Origin: Chthonomonas sp. UBA2391
GTDB lineage: Bacteria; Armatimonadota; Fimbriimonadia; Fimbriimonadales; Fimbriimonadaceae
Assembly (NCBI GenBank): GCA_002343825.1
Contig: DDSL01000134.1
Span: 1-58,152 of the forward strand
Length of the DNA stretch: 58,152 nt
Reading direction: 5' to 3'
Shown piece by piece: positions 50,059 to 57,839 of the stretch. Position numbers and translations under genes: made by a program. A model generated the notes under the pieces. The model worked only from the letters and a program-made list of their open reading frames with translations. It was not told the DNA's origin and searched no databases. Position 1 is the first letter of the stretch. Each line of letters opens with the position of its first letter.

Positions 50059-50760
50059 ATGCGTGCAGCGATAGGTCTATTGGCCCTCGGTTCGTTGTTC
50101 TGGGTCGGCTGCGGTGGCCCCGCTTCCGATCACCCATCCACCGATCCGGCGAGCGCGATCCTCGACCCGAGCGAAGTCTCTCCGACCCCGGAAACGATGA
50201 AGACCTTGCCGGAGCAACTGGTCGGGACCTTTGCGCCGAACTTTGAACTCCCCACCGAAGACGGCAAACCAACCCGACGCGAGGCGATGCAGGCAGGCAA
50301 GGCAGCCCTCATCTACTTCATCCAGCGCGACTGCCCGTGCTGCGTGGATGCCGCCTCCTTTGTCACCAAACTCACCGATGCTCTGAGGGGACAGGTCACC
50401 TTGATCGGGTTGATTAACGGCGACCCAAAGCAAGCGGCGCAATGGAAGAAAGCCAACGACTTCCCTGGCATCATGGCCTGCGACCCCGAAGAAAAAGTCA
50501 TCCGCGACTTTCGGGTTGAGACCGGGGTGGCGTTCTTCTTGCTTCAAAAAGACGGAAAGATCGTCCACGTCGCCCCGGGCTACAGCGTGGATGCCTTTGG
50601 AGAACTTCTCACCAAAGCCGAATCGCTGATGGACCAGCCCGCAGCCCGGGTCAGCTTTGAGGGCGCACCGAAAGATCTGACCAGCGGATGCTTTTTCAAG
50701 TGGCCCAGTGGAGGGGGAGAAGTTCCCACCCACGAAGGGAATTCCCCGAGCAGCCAATAA
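50059..50760 (+). CDS. Lipoprotein redoxin with CPCC motif
   Basis: A 233-residue protein. The start is ATG 50059; the longer frame has no signal peptide. The signal peptide ends in the lipobox LFWVGC with Cys18. Residues ~52-200 form an AhpC/TSA-type thioredoxin fold (GTFAPNFELPTEDGKPT...) with a redox motif RDCPCC (Cys92, Cys94, Cys95), a cluster unlike the usual CxxC. It is probably an envelope-bound thiol oxidoreductase or peroxiredoxin-like protein. Partner proteins are not visible. Confidence 0.82.
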   Translation: MRAAIGLLALGSLFWVGCGGPASDHPSTDPASAILDPSEVSPTPETMKTLPEQLVGTFAPNFELPTEDGKPTRREAMQAGKAALIYFIQRDCPCCVDAASFVTKLTDALRGQVTLIGLINGDPKQAAQWKKANDFPGIMACDPEEKVIRDFRVETGVAFFLLQKDGKIVHVAPGYSVDAFGELLTKAESLMDQPAARVSFEGAPKDLTSGCFFKWPSGGGEVPTHEGNSPSSQ

Positions 50761-50818
50761 GTTATGTATCCTTGAGATAAACCGCGCAACGGCGCGCGGG
50801 GAACAAAGGAGTTCGTCT

Positions 50819-51766
50819 ATGCACAGCAGTTTTGACCTTGATTTTCTTTCCGTCACCGAAGCCGCCGCTTTGAACTGCGCCCGATGGGTGGGCAAGGGCC
50901 AGCGAGACCTGGCCGACGATGCCGCGTGTTCGGCCATGAGGTCCACGCTGAACGAACTCGCCATGTGCGGGACCATCGTGATCGGCGAAGGGGAGCGCGA
51001 CGAAGCGCCCATGCTCTACATTGGAGAGAAGGTCGGCAACGGCGAAGGACCGAGTGTCCAGATCGCCGTGGACCCCCTCGAAGGCACGAACCTCTGCGCC
51101 AACGGAACTCCCAACGCGATCTCGGTTTTGGCCGCCACCATCGAGGGTCAGGGCCAGCTGATGCATGCCCCCGACTGCTACATGGAGAAGCTAGTGGTCG
51201 GCCCCGAGTGCCGTGGGGTGATCGATATCACCGTTCCGCCTCGGGTCAACGTCCGCCTGATGGGCAAGGCCCTGGGCAAGGACACCGACGAACTGACCAT
51301 CGGCGTCCTCGACAGACCACGCCATGATGCCTTGATCGCCGAAGTCCGCGAAGCCGGAGCCCGGGTGCATTTAATTCCCGACGGAGATCTCTCGGTCGCG
51401 ATCGCAGCCCTGGACCCCGATGCGGGGATCGATGCCCTGATGGGGATCGGAGGCGCCCCCGAGGGCGTGATTTCGGCCGCCGCCGTGCTTTGCTGCGGAG
51501 GCGAGATGCAGGCCCGATTGCGATTTAGCAATGAAGAACAGCGCGAACGCGCGGCCAAGATGGTGGGCGGCGATTTGGATCGCGTCTTTTCGACCGAAGA
51601 TCTCGCGACCGGGGCGGTCGTCGTGGTCGCGACCGGTATCACGAGCGGCGACCTCTTGAAGGGCGTGCGCTATCGGCGCGGATTAGCCATGACCGAGAGC
51701 ATCGTAATGAACTCTCAGACTGGCATCGTCCGGCGCATCGAGTCGCAGCACCTCACCCGCTCTTGA
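50819..51766 (+). CDS. glpX: Fructose-1,6-bisphosphatase, class II
   Basis: A 315-residue protein. The start is ATG 50819 after AAAGGAG; an upstream in-frame start lies inside the redoxin gene. The lithium-sensitive phosphatase family motifs are present: metal ligands in IGEGERDEAPM and VDPLEGTNL, and GIGGAPEGVISAAA near the C-terminus. It removes the 1-phosphate of fructose 1,6-bisphosphate in gluconeogenesis. Its 3' end overlaps the convergent transpeptidase gene by 14 bases. Confidence 0.96.
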   Translation: MHSSFDLDFLSVTEAAALNCARWVGKGQRDLADDAACSAMRSTLNELAMCGTIVIGEGERDEAPMLYIGEKVGNGEGPSVQIAVDPLEGTNLCANGTPNAISVLAATIEGQGQLMHAPDCYMEKLVVGPECRGVIDITVPPRVNVRLMGKALGKDTDELTIGVLDRPRHDALIAEVREAGARVHLIPDGDLSVAIAALDPDAGIDALMGIGGAPEGVISAAAVLCCGGEMQARLRFSNEEQRERAAKMVGGDLDRVFSTEDLATGAVVVVATGITSGDLLKGVRYRRGLAMTESIVMNSQTGIVRRIESQHLTRS

Positions 51767-52565
51767 CCGGAGCCAGGCGGTACGCCCCCGACTTGTCGAT
51801 GACGACTCGGGGGACTCTCTTGTCCTTTTCAAACGCCTGATAGATCGGAGCCAACTCGGCCCACAGGCTGGCATGCTCGGGGTGGACTCGGCTGAGCGAC
51901 TTGCGCTTGGCCTCGGTGAGCCGAGCGGGAAAGATGTGCACCCAGATTGGCCCCTTCCCCCTCACCGCGAGGGCGACCGTGTAAACCTCCTCGATCAACG
52001 GGTCGGTGATGGCGAGGCAGCCGATGCTCTTGTTGTCCCCATGGATAAAGATGTCCCCGCCGGGACGGTTGCGATCGCTCCGGACGCGGTCGCTGGCGTT
52101 GGGGTAGTTGATCCCGAGGCTGAGGTGAAATCGGCTTTGGGGGTTAAACCGGTCCACGAAGTAGACACCCTCGGGGACTTGCTTATCGCCTTCGCGCCGC
52201 TTGGGGCCGAGCTTCCCGCTCTGGCCGGCCACGGGATAGGTCTTGACCAACGTCATCTTGGCTCCGGCCTTTTCGGCGGCCCAGAGTTCGAGGACGCGCT
52301 CTTCTTTGAATGCCCGCAGAAAAATTGCCCCTGGGGGATAGGGGAGTTTCGCCTTTTTGAAGGCGGCTTGAAGGGTGGGGAGCGCCCGCTTTTGGGCCGG
52401 GCCGACGCGGTCTTGGGGGATGGCCATCAAGGGGACTCCGAGGATCAGGAGCAGAACCCCCGCCCGGCCGCGCCAAGAACGACCGTTGCCCCGGCCCGAG
52501 GCCGCGCCCTCCCTCGCCCCGGGGCAATGAAGAAACCTGCGAAAAAACACACCAGCCCGACTCAT
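51753..52565 (-). CDS. L,D-transpeptidase (YkuD family)
   Basis: About 270 residues from ATG 52565 (MSRAGVFF); a start further upstream is possible. A hydrophobic export segment (AGVLLLILGVPLMAIP) comes ~33 residues in. The YkuD domain has the catalytic signature IHGDNKSIGCLAI with Cys183. These enzymes cross-link peptidoglycan peptides (3-3 links) or attach proteins to them, outside the cytoplasmic membrane. The N-terminal region carries a palindromic, Gly/Arg-rich stretch (52486-52527). No LysM domain is seen. Confidence 0.88.
   Translation of the reverse strand: MSRAGVFFRRFLHCPGAREGAASGRGNGRSWRGRAGVLLLILGVPLMAIPQDRVGPAQKRALPTLQAAFKKAKLPYPPGAIFLRAFKEERVLELWAAEKAGAKMTLVKTYPVAGQSGKLGPKRREGDKQVPEGVYFVDRFNPQSRFHLSLGINYPNASDRVRSDRNRPGGDIFIHGDNKSIGCLAITDPLIEEVYTVALAVRGKGPIWVHIFPARLTEAKRKSLSRVHPEHASLWAELAPIYQAFEKDKRVPRVVIDKSGAYRLAPVKSG
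52486..52527. repeat. GC-rich nested palindrome, copy B (inside coding sequence)
   Basis: TTGCCCCGG (52486-52494) and CCGGGGCAA (52519-52527) enclose an inner CGAGG/CCTCG pair. It falls in the 5' part of the L,D-transpeptidase gene, before its membrane segment. Its left side (TTGCC..CCGGCCC.GAGGCC) matches copy C. Confidence 0.55.
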
Positions 52566-52977
52566 CTCCAAACTTCCCAAATTGAACCCCGAAAAAAGAA
52601 GAGGCCCCGCCCGGGTGGACGGAGCCATTTTTTCCCCAAAACGCTCTCGAAGTCGTATCGCTCCGGAGCTGGGCTTTTTACGGCCCTAGACCGACCAAAG
52701 TCGGACTCGGACCGCTGGGGACTGCGCTTGGCGAAGACTAACGTCTCCAAATGCTTGCTGAGGTCGCCGCAAACACGGCACCCCGCTCTGTACACCTCTC
52801 CAATAGGTGGTCCAACACATCACCTTGCGCAAAAAATGGACGGTAGGGACCGAGGGGATCTCAAGCACCCGCCGCCAGATTCCACCAGAGTGTATCGCAC
52901 AGAGGCTCATTCTCCAAGGGCTAAATGTGACATACACCCCCCAATTTTAGAGAAAAACCGTATTCTTAACAGAGTTC
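52566..52977. other. Gene-free stretch upstream of the L,D-transpeptidase gene
   Basis: About 410 bp between the flippase stop and the transpeptidase start, with no credible reading frame of its own. At ~52600-52630 an imperfect GC-rich stem (GGCCCCGCC... GGACGGAGCC) is followed by ATTTTTT on the plus strand and has CTTCTTTTTT on the other face. That could be a leader attenuator or bidirectional terminator. No clear promoter is visible by eye. Confidence 0.5.
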
Positions 52978-54279
52978 TCAGGAACCCTGAGCGGCCCGGT
53001 AGCTCATCCAGAGGAAAATGGCGTACATCGCCGCCCCCGCGAGGCCAAAGGCGTGCATCGTGACCAGCACATCCCCCTGGCTCTGGCCCCAATAAAGTGC
53101 CGTCCCTACGGCCCCAAAAAATGCGATTTGCCAAGCAAGATCCAGCTTCTGCTTCTCCGCGATGTAGAGCGTCCGCGAGAGCGGGCCGGCCAGAAGGCTC
53201 ATGAAATACATCGGGGTCAGGGCTCGGGCCATCTCTCCGGCCAAGCGCCACTTCTCGCCGAGGACAAAGGCAAACGCGACCGGAGCCACCCAATATAGGA
53301 CCGCGAACAACGGCACCCCCAGCAAGAGCAATCTCCGAAACGTCGAAATCCACAAGGCCCGGCAGTTGCCCTCTCGATTAAACTGCTCGCTGGCCTGCTG
53401 CTTAAAGACGTCGGCCACCGCCCCGCCGAGGATGCCGATCAGCCCGCCCAGCACCATCTGGGCCATCCCAAACTGCCCCGTGGCGGCCTTGCCAAACGCA
53501 GAGGTCAGCACGAAGACCGGCATCCTTTTGCTGATGTCGTTGATTGCCTCGGCCGGAACGGTGAAGAGGGGGAAGTTGCGATACCGGCGAGCGGCTCGCA
53601 TCATCCCGGCTCGGTCGATCTTGGCGAAGAGCTCGCCGTCTTCCCTCTTGCCGATCCGCAAGAACAGCACCGTCACCACCGCCTGACCGATCACCGTCCC
53701 AAGGATCAGTCCCCCTGCGGTGAGCTTTTGGAACCCCAAGGCCACCTTGCCAACCTCGGTCAGCCCCGATCGCAGGACCCGGTTCTTGGCCAACCGTTGG
53801 TACTGCTTTCGGCGGTTGAACCAGTAGTTGAAGCTTTGATAGACCGCGTTCGCAACGAGGAGAACCGGCACAAGATAGAGCCATGGACCGATCTCCTCCG
53901 AGCCGAGCAGCGCACAGATCTGCGCATTGAAAACCGTAACCAAAACGAGTAGCAACAGGCTGAGCAGGACGCTGAGGCCGATGCTCAAGCCGAGGACCTG
54001 GGCCGCCTCTTCATTCTCTTCCGGCAGCATGATCGCGAGTTCGTACCGTCCGGTCGCGACGATCCCCAAGATGCTGACGATGGACAAGAAGAGATTGAGG
54101 AGTCCGAACTGAACTTCGGTGTACAAGCGGCTGAGGACCGGGAGCACCGCAAGCGGCAACACCTGGGCCATGCCCGTACCGGTGGCCAGAGTGAGGACGT
54201 GTCGGGCGAACTCGCTACGCGGCTTCACGAATTCCCACAGTCCCTTGGCCACCATAGCGCGCTGAGCGGCCTCTGCCAC
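52978..54279 (-). CDS. Wzx-like polysaccharide flippase
   Basis: A 433-residue membrane protein with about twelve helices and the N-terminal pattern of the polysaccharide biosynthesis/MOP superfamily (LTLATGTGMAQVLPLAVLPVLSRLYTEVQFGLLNL... GRYELAIMLP). These proteins flip lipid-linked sugar repeats across the inner membrane. The start may be 54279 or the ATG at 54255 (MVAKGLWE). It lies downstream of the DegT aminotransferase on the same strand and near the sugar dehydrogenase, pointing to surface-glycan synthesis. Confidence 0.88.
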   Translation of the reverse strand: MAEAAQRAMVAKGLWEFVKPRSEFARHVLTLATGTGMAQVLPLAVLPVLSRLYTEVQFGLLNLFLSIVSILGIVATGRYELAIMLPEENEEAAQVLGLSIGLSVLLSLLLLVLVTVFNAQICALLGSEEIGPWLYLVPVLLVANAVYQSFNYWFNRRKQYQRLAKNRVLRSGLTEVGKVALGFQKLTAGGLILGTVIGQAVVTVLFLRIGKREDGELFAKIDRAGMMRAARRYRNFPLFTVPAEAINDISKRMPVFVLTSAFGKAATGQFGMAQMVLGGLIGILGGAVADVFKQQASEQFNREGNCRALWISTFRRLLLLGVPLFAVLYWVAPVAFAFVLGEKWRLAGEMARALTPMYFMSLLAGPLSRTLYIAEKQKLDLAWQIAFFGAVGTALYWGQSQGDVLVTMHAFGLAGAAMYAIFLWMSYRAAQGS

Positions 54280-54323
54280 TGCAAAGGGGCAAAGACGAAT
54301 TTTGGCGCCGGAAGTTCAGACGT

Positions 54324-54411
54324 GTTTTGCCGCCCGGCCCGGAGGCCACTCCCCAGGATGGGACCCCGCGACTCCGTCGCCACCCATCCTGCCGCCCCCG
54401 GGCGGCAAAAC
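54324..54411. repeat. GC-rich nested palindrome, copy C (intergenic)
   Basis: Three stems are nested in 88 bp: outer GTTTTGCCGCCCGG/CCGGGCGGCAAAAC (14 bp, 54324-54337 and 54398-54411), middle CAGGATGGG/CCCATCCTG (54354-54362 and 54383-54391), and apical GCGAC-TCC-GTCGC (54368-54380). It sits between the DegT and flippase genes. Confidence 0.75.
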
Positions 54412-54435
54412 CCTCTAATGCACAGGGCCTGGCTT

Positions 54436-55554
54436 TCAAAGAGCTGCGGCCAGCGCGTCCACGATCCGCTTTTGCACGCCTTCTTCGATCGTCGGCCAGA
54501 TCGGCAAACTCAAGACTTCGCCCGAAAGCTGGTCGGCCACGGGCACCGGTCCAACCGGAAGATCCTTATAGACCGGCAGCTTGTGCAGAGGAACCGGGTA
54601 GTAAACAAAGGTACCGATTCCCTGTTCATCCAGGGCCTTTTGAACCCCATCCCGCTTTCCGTCCAAGATCCGGATGGTGTACTGGTGGAAGACGTGGGTC
54701 GCGTAGTCTTCCGTCGCCGGAGGAATCACCCCCGGAACCTGCGAAAGCATCGCATTGTATCGGGCCGCCGCTTCGCGCCGACCGGCGTTCCAGGCGTCAA
54801 TGTGCTTGAACTTGACCCGGAGGATGGCCGCTTGCATCTCGTCGAGCCGCGAGTTCACGCCCACCGTCTCGTTGTAATACTTCTTTCGGGCGCCGTGGAC
54901 GCGCAGCATCCGCACCGTGTCGGCGTAGCCATCGTCGTTGGTGGTGAACATTCCGCCATCGCCAAAGGCTCCCAGGTTCTTGCTCGGGAAGAAGCTGAAG
55001 GCCCCTGCATCGCCGATCGAGCCGACCTTACGGCCCTTGTAATCGGCTCCAAAGGCTTGGGCGACGTCTTCCAGAACCTTCAGGCCATGCTCTTGGGCGA
55101 TCGCCAGAATCGGGTCCATGTCCACCGCGTGGCCATACAGGTGAACCGGGAGGATCGCCTTCGTCTTGGGGGTGATGGCGGCTCGGACCTTCTCGATGTC
55201 GAAGTTGTAGGTCACCGGATCGATATCGACAAAGACCGGGGTCGCGCGGAAGTGGCTGATCGCCTCGCCAGTAGCGAAGAATGTGAAAGGAGTGGTGATG
55301 ACCTCGTCGCCGGGGCGGATCCCGAGGGCGTGGATCCCGAGCACCAGTGCGTCGGTCCCGGAGTTGAGGGCGACGGCATGCTTCACGCCCAGATAGTCGG
55401 CCACTTCTTGCTCAAAGGCCTTGACGTTGGGCCCCATGATGAACTGCGTGGAGTCCAGAACTCCGCTGATCGCGGCCATCAGCTCGTCACGGATCAGGGC
55501 GATTTCGGGCTTCAGGTCCAGCACTGGGATCTTGGTCAACGTCGGTGCACTCAT
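54436..55554 (-). CDS. DegT/DnrJ/EryC1/StrS family sugar aminotransferase
   Basis: A 372-residue PLP enzyme. The internal aldimine lysine is Lys192 in FSFFPSKNLGAFGDGG. The family motifs NSGTDALVLGIHALGI, LPVHLYGHAVDMD and VLEDVAQAFGA are clear. It transfers an amino group to a nucleotide-linked keto-sugar for surface-glycan synthesis. It is probably cotranscribed with the flippase downstream. Its promoter region has been moved away from its neighbour hisC by the P63C insertion. Confidence 0.93.
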   Translation of the reverse strand: MSAPTLTKIPVLDLKPEIALIRDELMAAISGVLDSTQFIMGPNVKAFEQEVADYLGVKHAVALNSGTDALVLGIHALGIRPGDEVITTPFTFFATGEAISHFRATPVFVDIDPVTYNFDIEKVRAAITPKTKAILPVHLYGHAVDMDPILAIAQEHGLKVLEDVAQAFGADYKGRKVGSIGDAGAFSFFPSKNLGAFGDGGMFTTNDDGYADTVRMLRVHGARKKYYNETVGVNSRLDEMQAAILRVKFKHIDAWNAGRREAAARYNAMLSQVPGVIPPATEDYATHVFHQYTIRILDGKRDGVQKALDEQGIGTFVYYPVPLHKLPVYKDLPVGPVPVADQLSGEVLSLPIWPTIEEGVQKRIVDALAAAL

Positions 55555-55692
55555 GCCCCGCAGTCTACCTAGGGTGTGGTAGAGGTTTCGATTGACGAAG
55601 CACCTTCTGACATCCCTCGGGAGTGGTCGAAATCAGACGGGTCAACGTGGCCAAGACTCGTCGACTTTGATTTGATTTTTTTTCTTTTCAAT

Positions 55693-55709
55693 GTCGACAC
55701 TTTGTCGAC
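55693..55709. promoter_or_regulatory. GTCGAC palindrome upstream of the P63C gene
   Basis: GTCGACA-CTT-TGTCGAC ends 21 bases before the P63C ATG. A further GTCGAC is at 55662-55667, making three copies in 48 bp, separated by a T-rich run. This is a candidate operator or a site used by the element's own protein. Confidence 0.45.
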
Positions 55710-55730
55710 CATACAGTCGTCTCAAGAACC

Positions 55731-56630
55731 ATGATAGAAGTACAGGCCACCCATGAAGGAGTGCTCAAGCTCAACGGTGTGGAAGTTCCATGCTCCGTCC
55801 TCAAAAGCGGCCGCAGAGTCCTCACTCAGCAAGGCTTTTTGAAGGCCATCGGTCGAGCTCGTTCAGCGAAAGGCGGTCAGGGCTCGACAGGAGGCGTGAT
55901 TCCCTTTCTGGCGGCAAAGAACCTCCAAGCGTTCGTGGACGAAGATATGCGAGAGTATCTCTCGCCAATCGCCTTCACCACGGTCGGAGGGCGTCCGGCC
56001 TTTGGGTTTCCAGCGGAGGCCTTGCCCAAGGTTTGTGAAATCTTCATCAAAGCACGTGACAAAGGCGTGCTCACTCCTGCTCAAATAGTAATTGCTGGTA
56101 GATGTGAACTGATCAGAGACGCACTAGCGCTTACCGGCATCATTGGACTTGTTGACGAAGCTACCGGCTACCAGTTTGCACGCCCTATTGATGCACTCCA
56201 AGCGTACTTGGAGGCGGTTATTCGGAAGGAACTAGCTGCGTGGTCCAAGCGATTCCCCGATGAGTTCTACGAAAACATCTACAAACTTAGAGGTTGGAGA
56301 TGGCCCGGGATGAACAAGAACCGATATTCTGTTGTGGCGCATTACACAAGAAACCTGGTGTACAACCGACTTGGTCCTGGCGTACTAGCGGAACTAGAAC
56401 ACAAGAATCCTCCCGACCCGAATACCGGCCGCAGAAAGGCCAAGTTTCATCAATGGCTTACAGACGATGTAGGGCATCCAAAACTAGCCCAGCACCTACA
56501 CACCATCATAATGTTCCAACGGCACTGTATTGCAAGGGGGTACAGCTATAGCCGATTTGTCGCGATGGTGGATGAAGTGATGCCAGAGTCAGACTCAACA
56601 CTGGTTTTGCCAATGGAATATGCAGAGTAG
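55731..56630 (+). CDS. P63C-domain protein (putative phage or mobile-element gene)
   Basis: A 299-residue soluble protein beginning MIEVQATHEGVLKLNGVEV. The C-terminal half (AWSKRFPDEFYENIYKLRGWRW... HYTRNLVYNRLGPGVL) fits the P63C domain described in phage and prophage proteins. The N-terminal half (LTQQGFLKAIGRAR... GGVIPFLAAKNLQAFVDEDM) looks like an Arc/antirepressor-type regulatory region. Its function is not established. It is the only gene in the 19-bp-repeat-bounded segment, and its composition differs from the surroundings. I see no partner protein. Confidence 0.8.
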   Translation: MIEVQATHEGVLKLNGVEVPCSVLKSGRRVLTQQGFLKAIGRARSAKGGQGSTGGVIPFLAAKNLQAFVDEDMREYLSPIAFTTVGGRPAFGFPAEALPKVCEIFIKARDKGVLTPAQIVIAGRCELIRDALALTGIIGLVDEATGYQFARPIDALQAYLEAVIRKELAAWSKRFPDEFYENIYKLRGWRWPGMNKNRYSVVAHYTRNLVYNRLGPGVLAELEHKNPPDPNTGRRKAKFHQWLTDDVGHPKLAQHLHTIIMFQRHCIARGYSYSRFVAMVDEVMPESDSTLVLPMEYAE

Positions 56631-56709
56631 GTAGTTGGCCTCTGCGACAAATCGAATCTTCCCTGCCACCCCGCAGTCTACCTAGGGCGATCACTGGTAC
56701 CGGGCCTAG

Positions 56710-56715
56710 TACAAT
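56710..56715 (+). promoter_or_regulatory. -10 box before hisC
   Basis: TACAAT lies 11 bases before the hisC ATG, which implies a very short leader. No good -35 box is found at 16-18 bp. Confidence 0.4.
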
Positions 56716-56726
56716 AGTGCAAAGCC

Positions 56727-57839
56727 ATGCCCACCCCCATCCGCCCGAACGTGCTCCGGATGGCTCCCTACAGCCCGGGGAAGCCGATCGACGAGGTCAA
56801 GCGAGAGCTCGGCCTGAGCCACGTCGTCAAACTCGCGAGCAACGAGAACCCCCTCGGCCCCTCGCCGAAGGCGGTCGAAGCGATCCAGGCGGCAGCCCAG
56901 AACCTGCACCTCTATCCCGACGCGGCGACCTTTGACCTGCGCGCAGCCCTGAGCGAGCACTACGGCATCGGCCCCGAGCACCTGATGGTCGGCAATGGCA
57001 GCGACGAACTCATCCACCTTCTCGGATTGATCTACCTCAGCGGACCAGCGGATGCGATGGTGGTCGGTGACCCGAGCTTTGTCCGCTACGATGCGGCCGC
57101 CTACCTCAGCGATTCCCGACTCATCAAGGTCGCGCTCGACGCCACCTACACCCACGATCTGGATGCGATGGCGGCGGCGATCACCCCCGAAACCCGGCTG
57201 GTCTGGATCGCCAACCCGAACAACCCGACCGGCACCGTCATCACCAAAACCGGATTCGACCGGTTCCTCAGCCGGATTCCGGCCCACGTGACGGTCGTGC
57301 TCGACGAAGCCTACTACGAATACGCCGAGGGGCTTGACGATCTGCCGAACAGCCTTGACTACGTCCGCGCGGGGGCGCCGGTGATCGGGCTACGAACCTT
57401 TAGCAAGGCCTATGGATTGGCCGGGATTCGCCTTGGCTATGGCTTTGCCAGCGCGGAGATCGCAGACGCCATCCACCGGGCGCGCGAGCCGTTCAACGTC
57501 AATTCCCTGGCCCAGATCGGCGGAATTGCCGCGCTCCGGGACCGCGAGTACTTGGGCGAGTCGATCGCCGCCAACACCCGAGGCCGGGCCCAGATCGAAG
57601 CCGCCTTCCGCGAAGTCGGCGCAACGCCCGTCCCTGGCTACGCCAACTTTGTCCTCGCCGAAATGGGGACCGAAGCCAAACCGATCTTCGAAGCCTTGCT
57701 CCGCGAGGGGGTCATCGTTCGCTCAGGGCACGTTTTGGGCTTGCCCACCACGCTCCGGGTCAGCATTGGCACAGAAATTGAAAATGAAACGTTCGCCCGC
57801 GCCTTAGTCAAGGTGATGGGTTCTAAGGTCACGGCATGA
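56727..57839 (+). CDS. hisC: Histidinol-phosphate aminotransferase family protein
   Basis: A 370-residue PLP aminotransferase. The motifs are LASNENPLGPSP, the NPNNPTGT loop at ~163-170, the catalytic Lys227 in FSKAYGLAGIRLGYG, and a C-terminal arginine in TTLRVSIG. In many bacteria HisC serves both histidine and aromatic amino-acid synthesis. Here its stop overlaps the DAHP synthase start (ATGA) while the hisB-hisH-hisA genes are elsewhere, so an aromatic role is likely in addition to, or instead of, histidine. Confidence 0.9.
   Translation: MPTPIRPNVLRMAPYSPGKPIDEVKRELGLSHVVKLASNENPLGPSPKAVEAIQAAAQNLHLYPDAATFDLRAALSEHYGIGPEHLMVGNGSDELIHLLGLIYLSGPADAMVVGDPSFVRYDAAAYLSDSRLIKVALDATYTHDLDAMAAAITPETRLVWIANPNNPTGTVITKTGFDRFLSRIPAHVTVVLDEAYYEYAEGLDDLPNSLDYVRAGAPVIGLRTFSKAYGLAGIRLGYGFASAEIADAIHRAREPFNVNSLAQIGGIAALRDREYLGESIAANTRGRAQIEAAFREVGATPVPGYANFVLAEMGTEAKPIFEALLREGVIVRSGHVLGLPTTLRVSIGTEIENETFARALVKVMGSKVTA

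Larger units (their letters stand above)
55556..56687. mobile_element. Candidate 1.1-kb insertion bounded by a 19-bp direct repeat
   Basis: CCCCGCAGTCTACCTAGGG is found exactly at 55556-55574 and again at 56669-56687. The flanking bases differ, so the repeat is exactly 19 bp. Only one gene, for a P63C-domain protein, lies between. Removing one repeat and the interior would restore a short divergent promoter region between the DegT gene and hisC. The interior has lower GC and unlike codon use (CTA, AGA, ATA) than its neighbours. No transposase or integrase gene is inside, so it may be a satellite or the remains of an element moved by other machinery. Confidence 0.7.

Noticed and set aside
54199..55572. 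A 457-codon open frame on the plus strand
   Set aside because: It is antisense to the DegT aminotransferase and flippase ends, with no recognisable domain.
55556..56687. Classic insertion sequence
   Set aside because: There is no transposase, and the repeat is a 19-bp direct repeat without terminal inverted repeats, so it is reported only as a candidate mobile segment.
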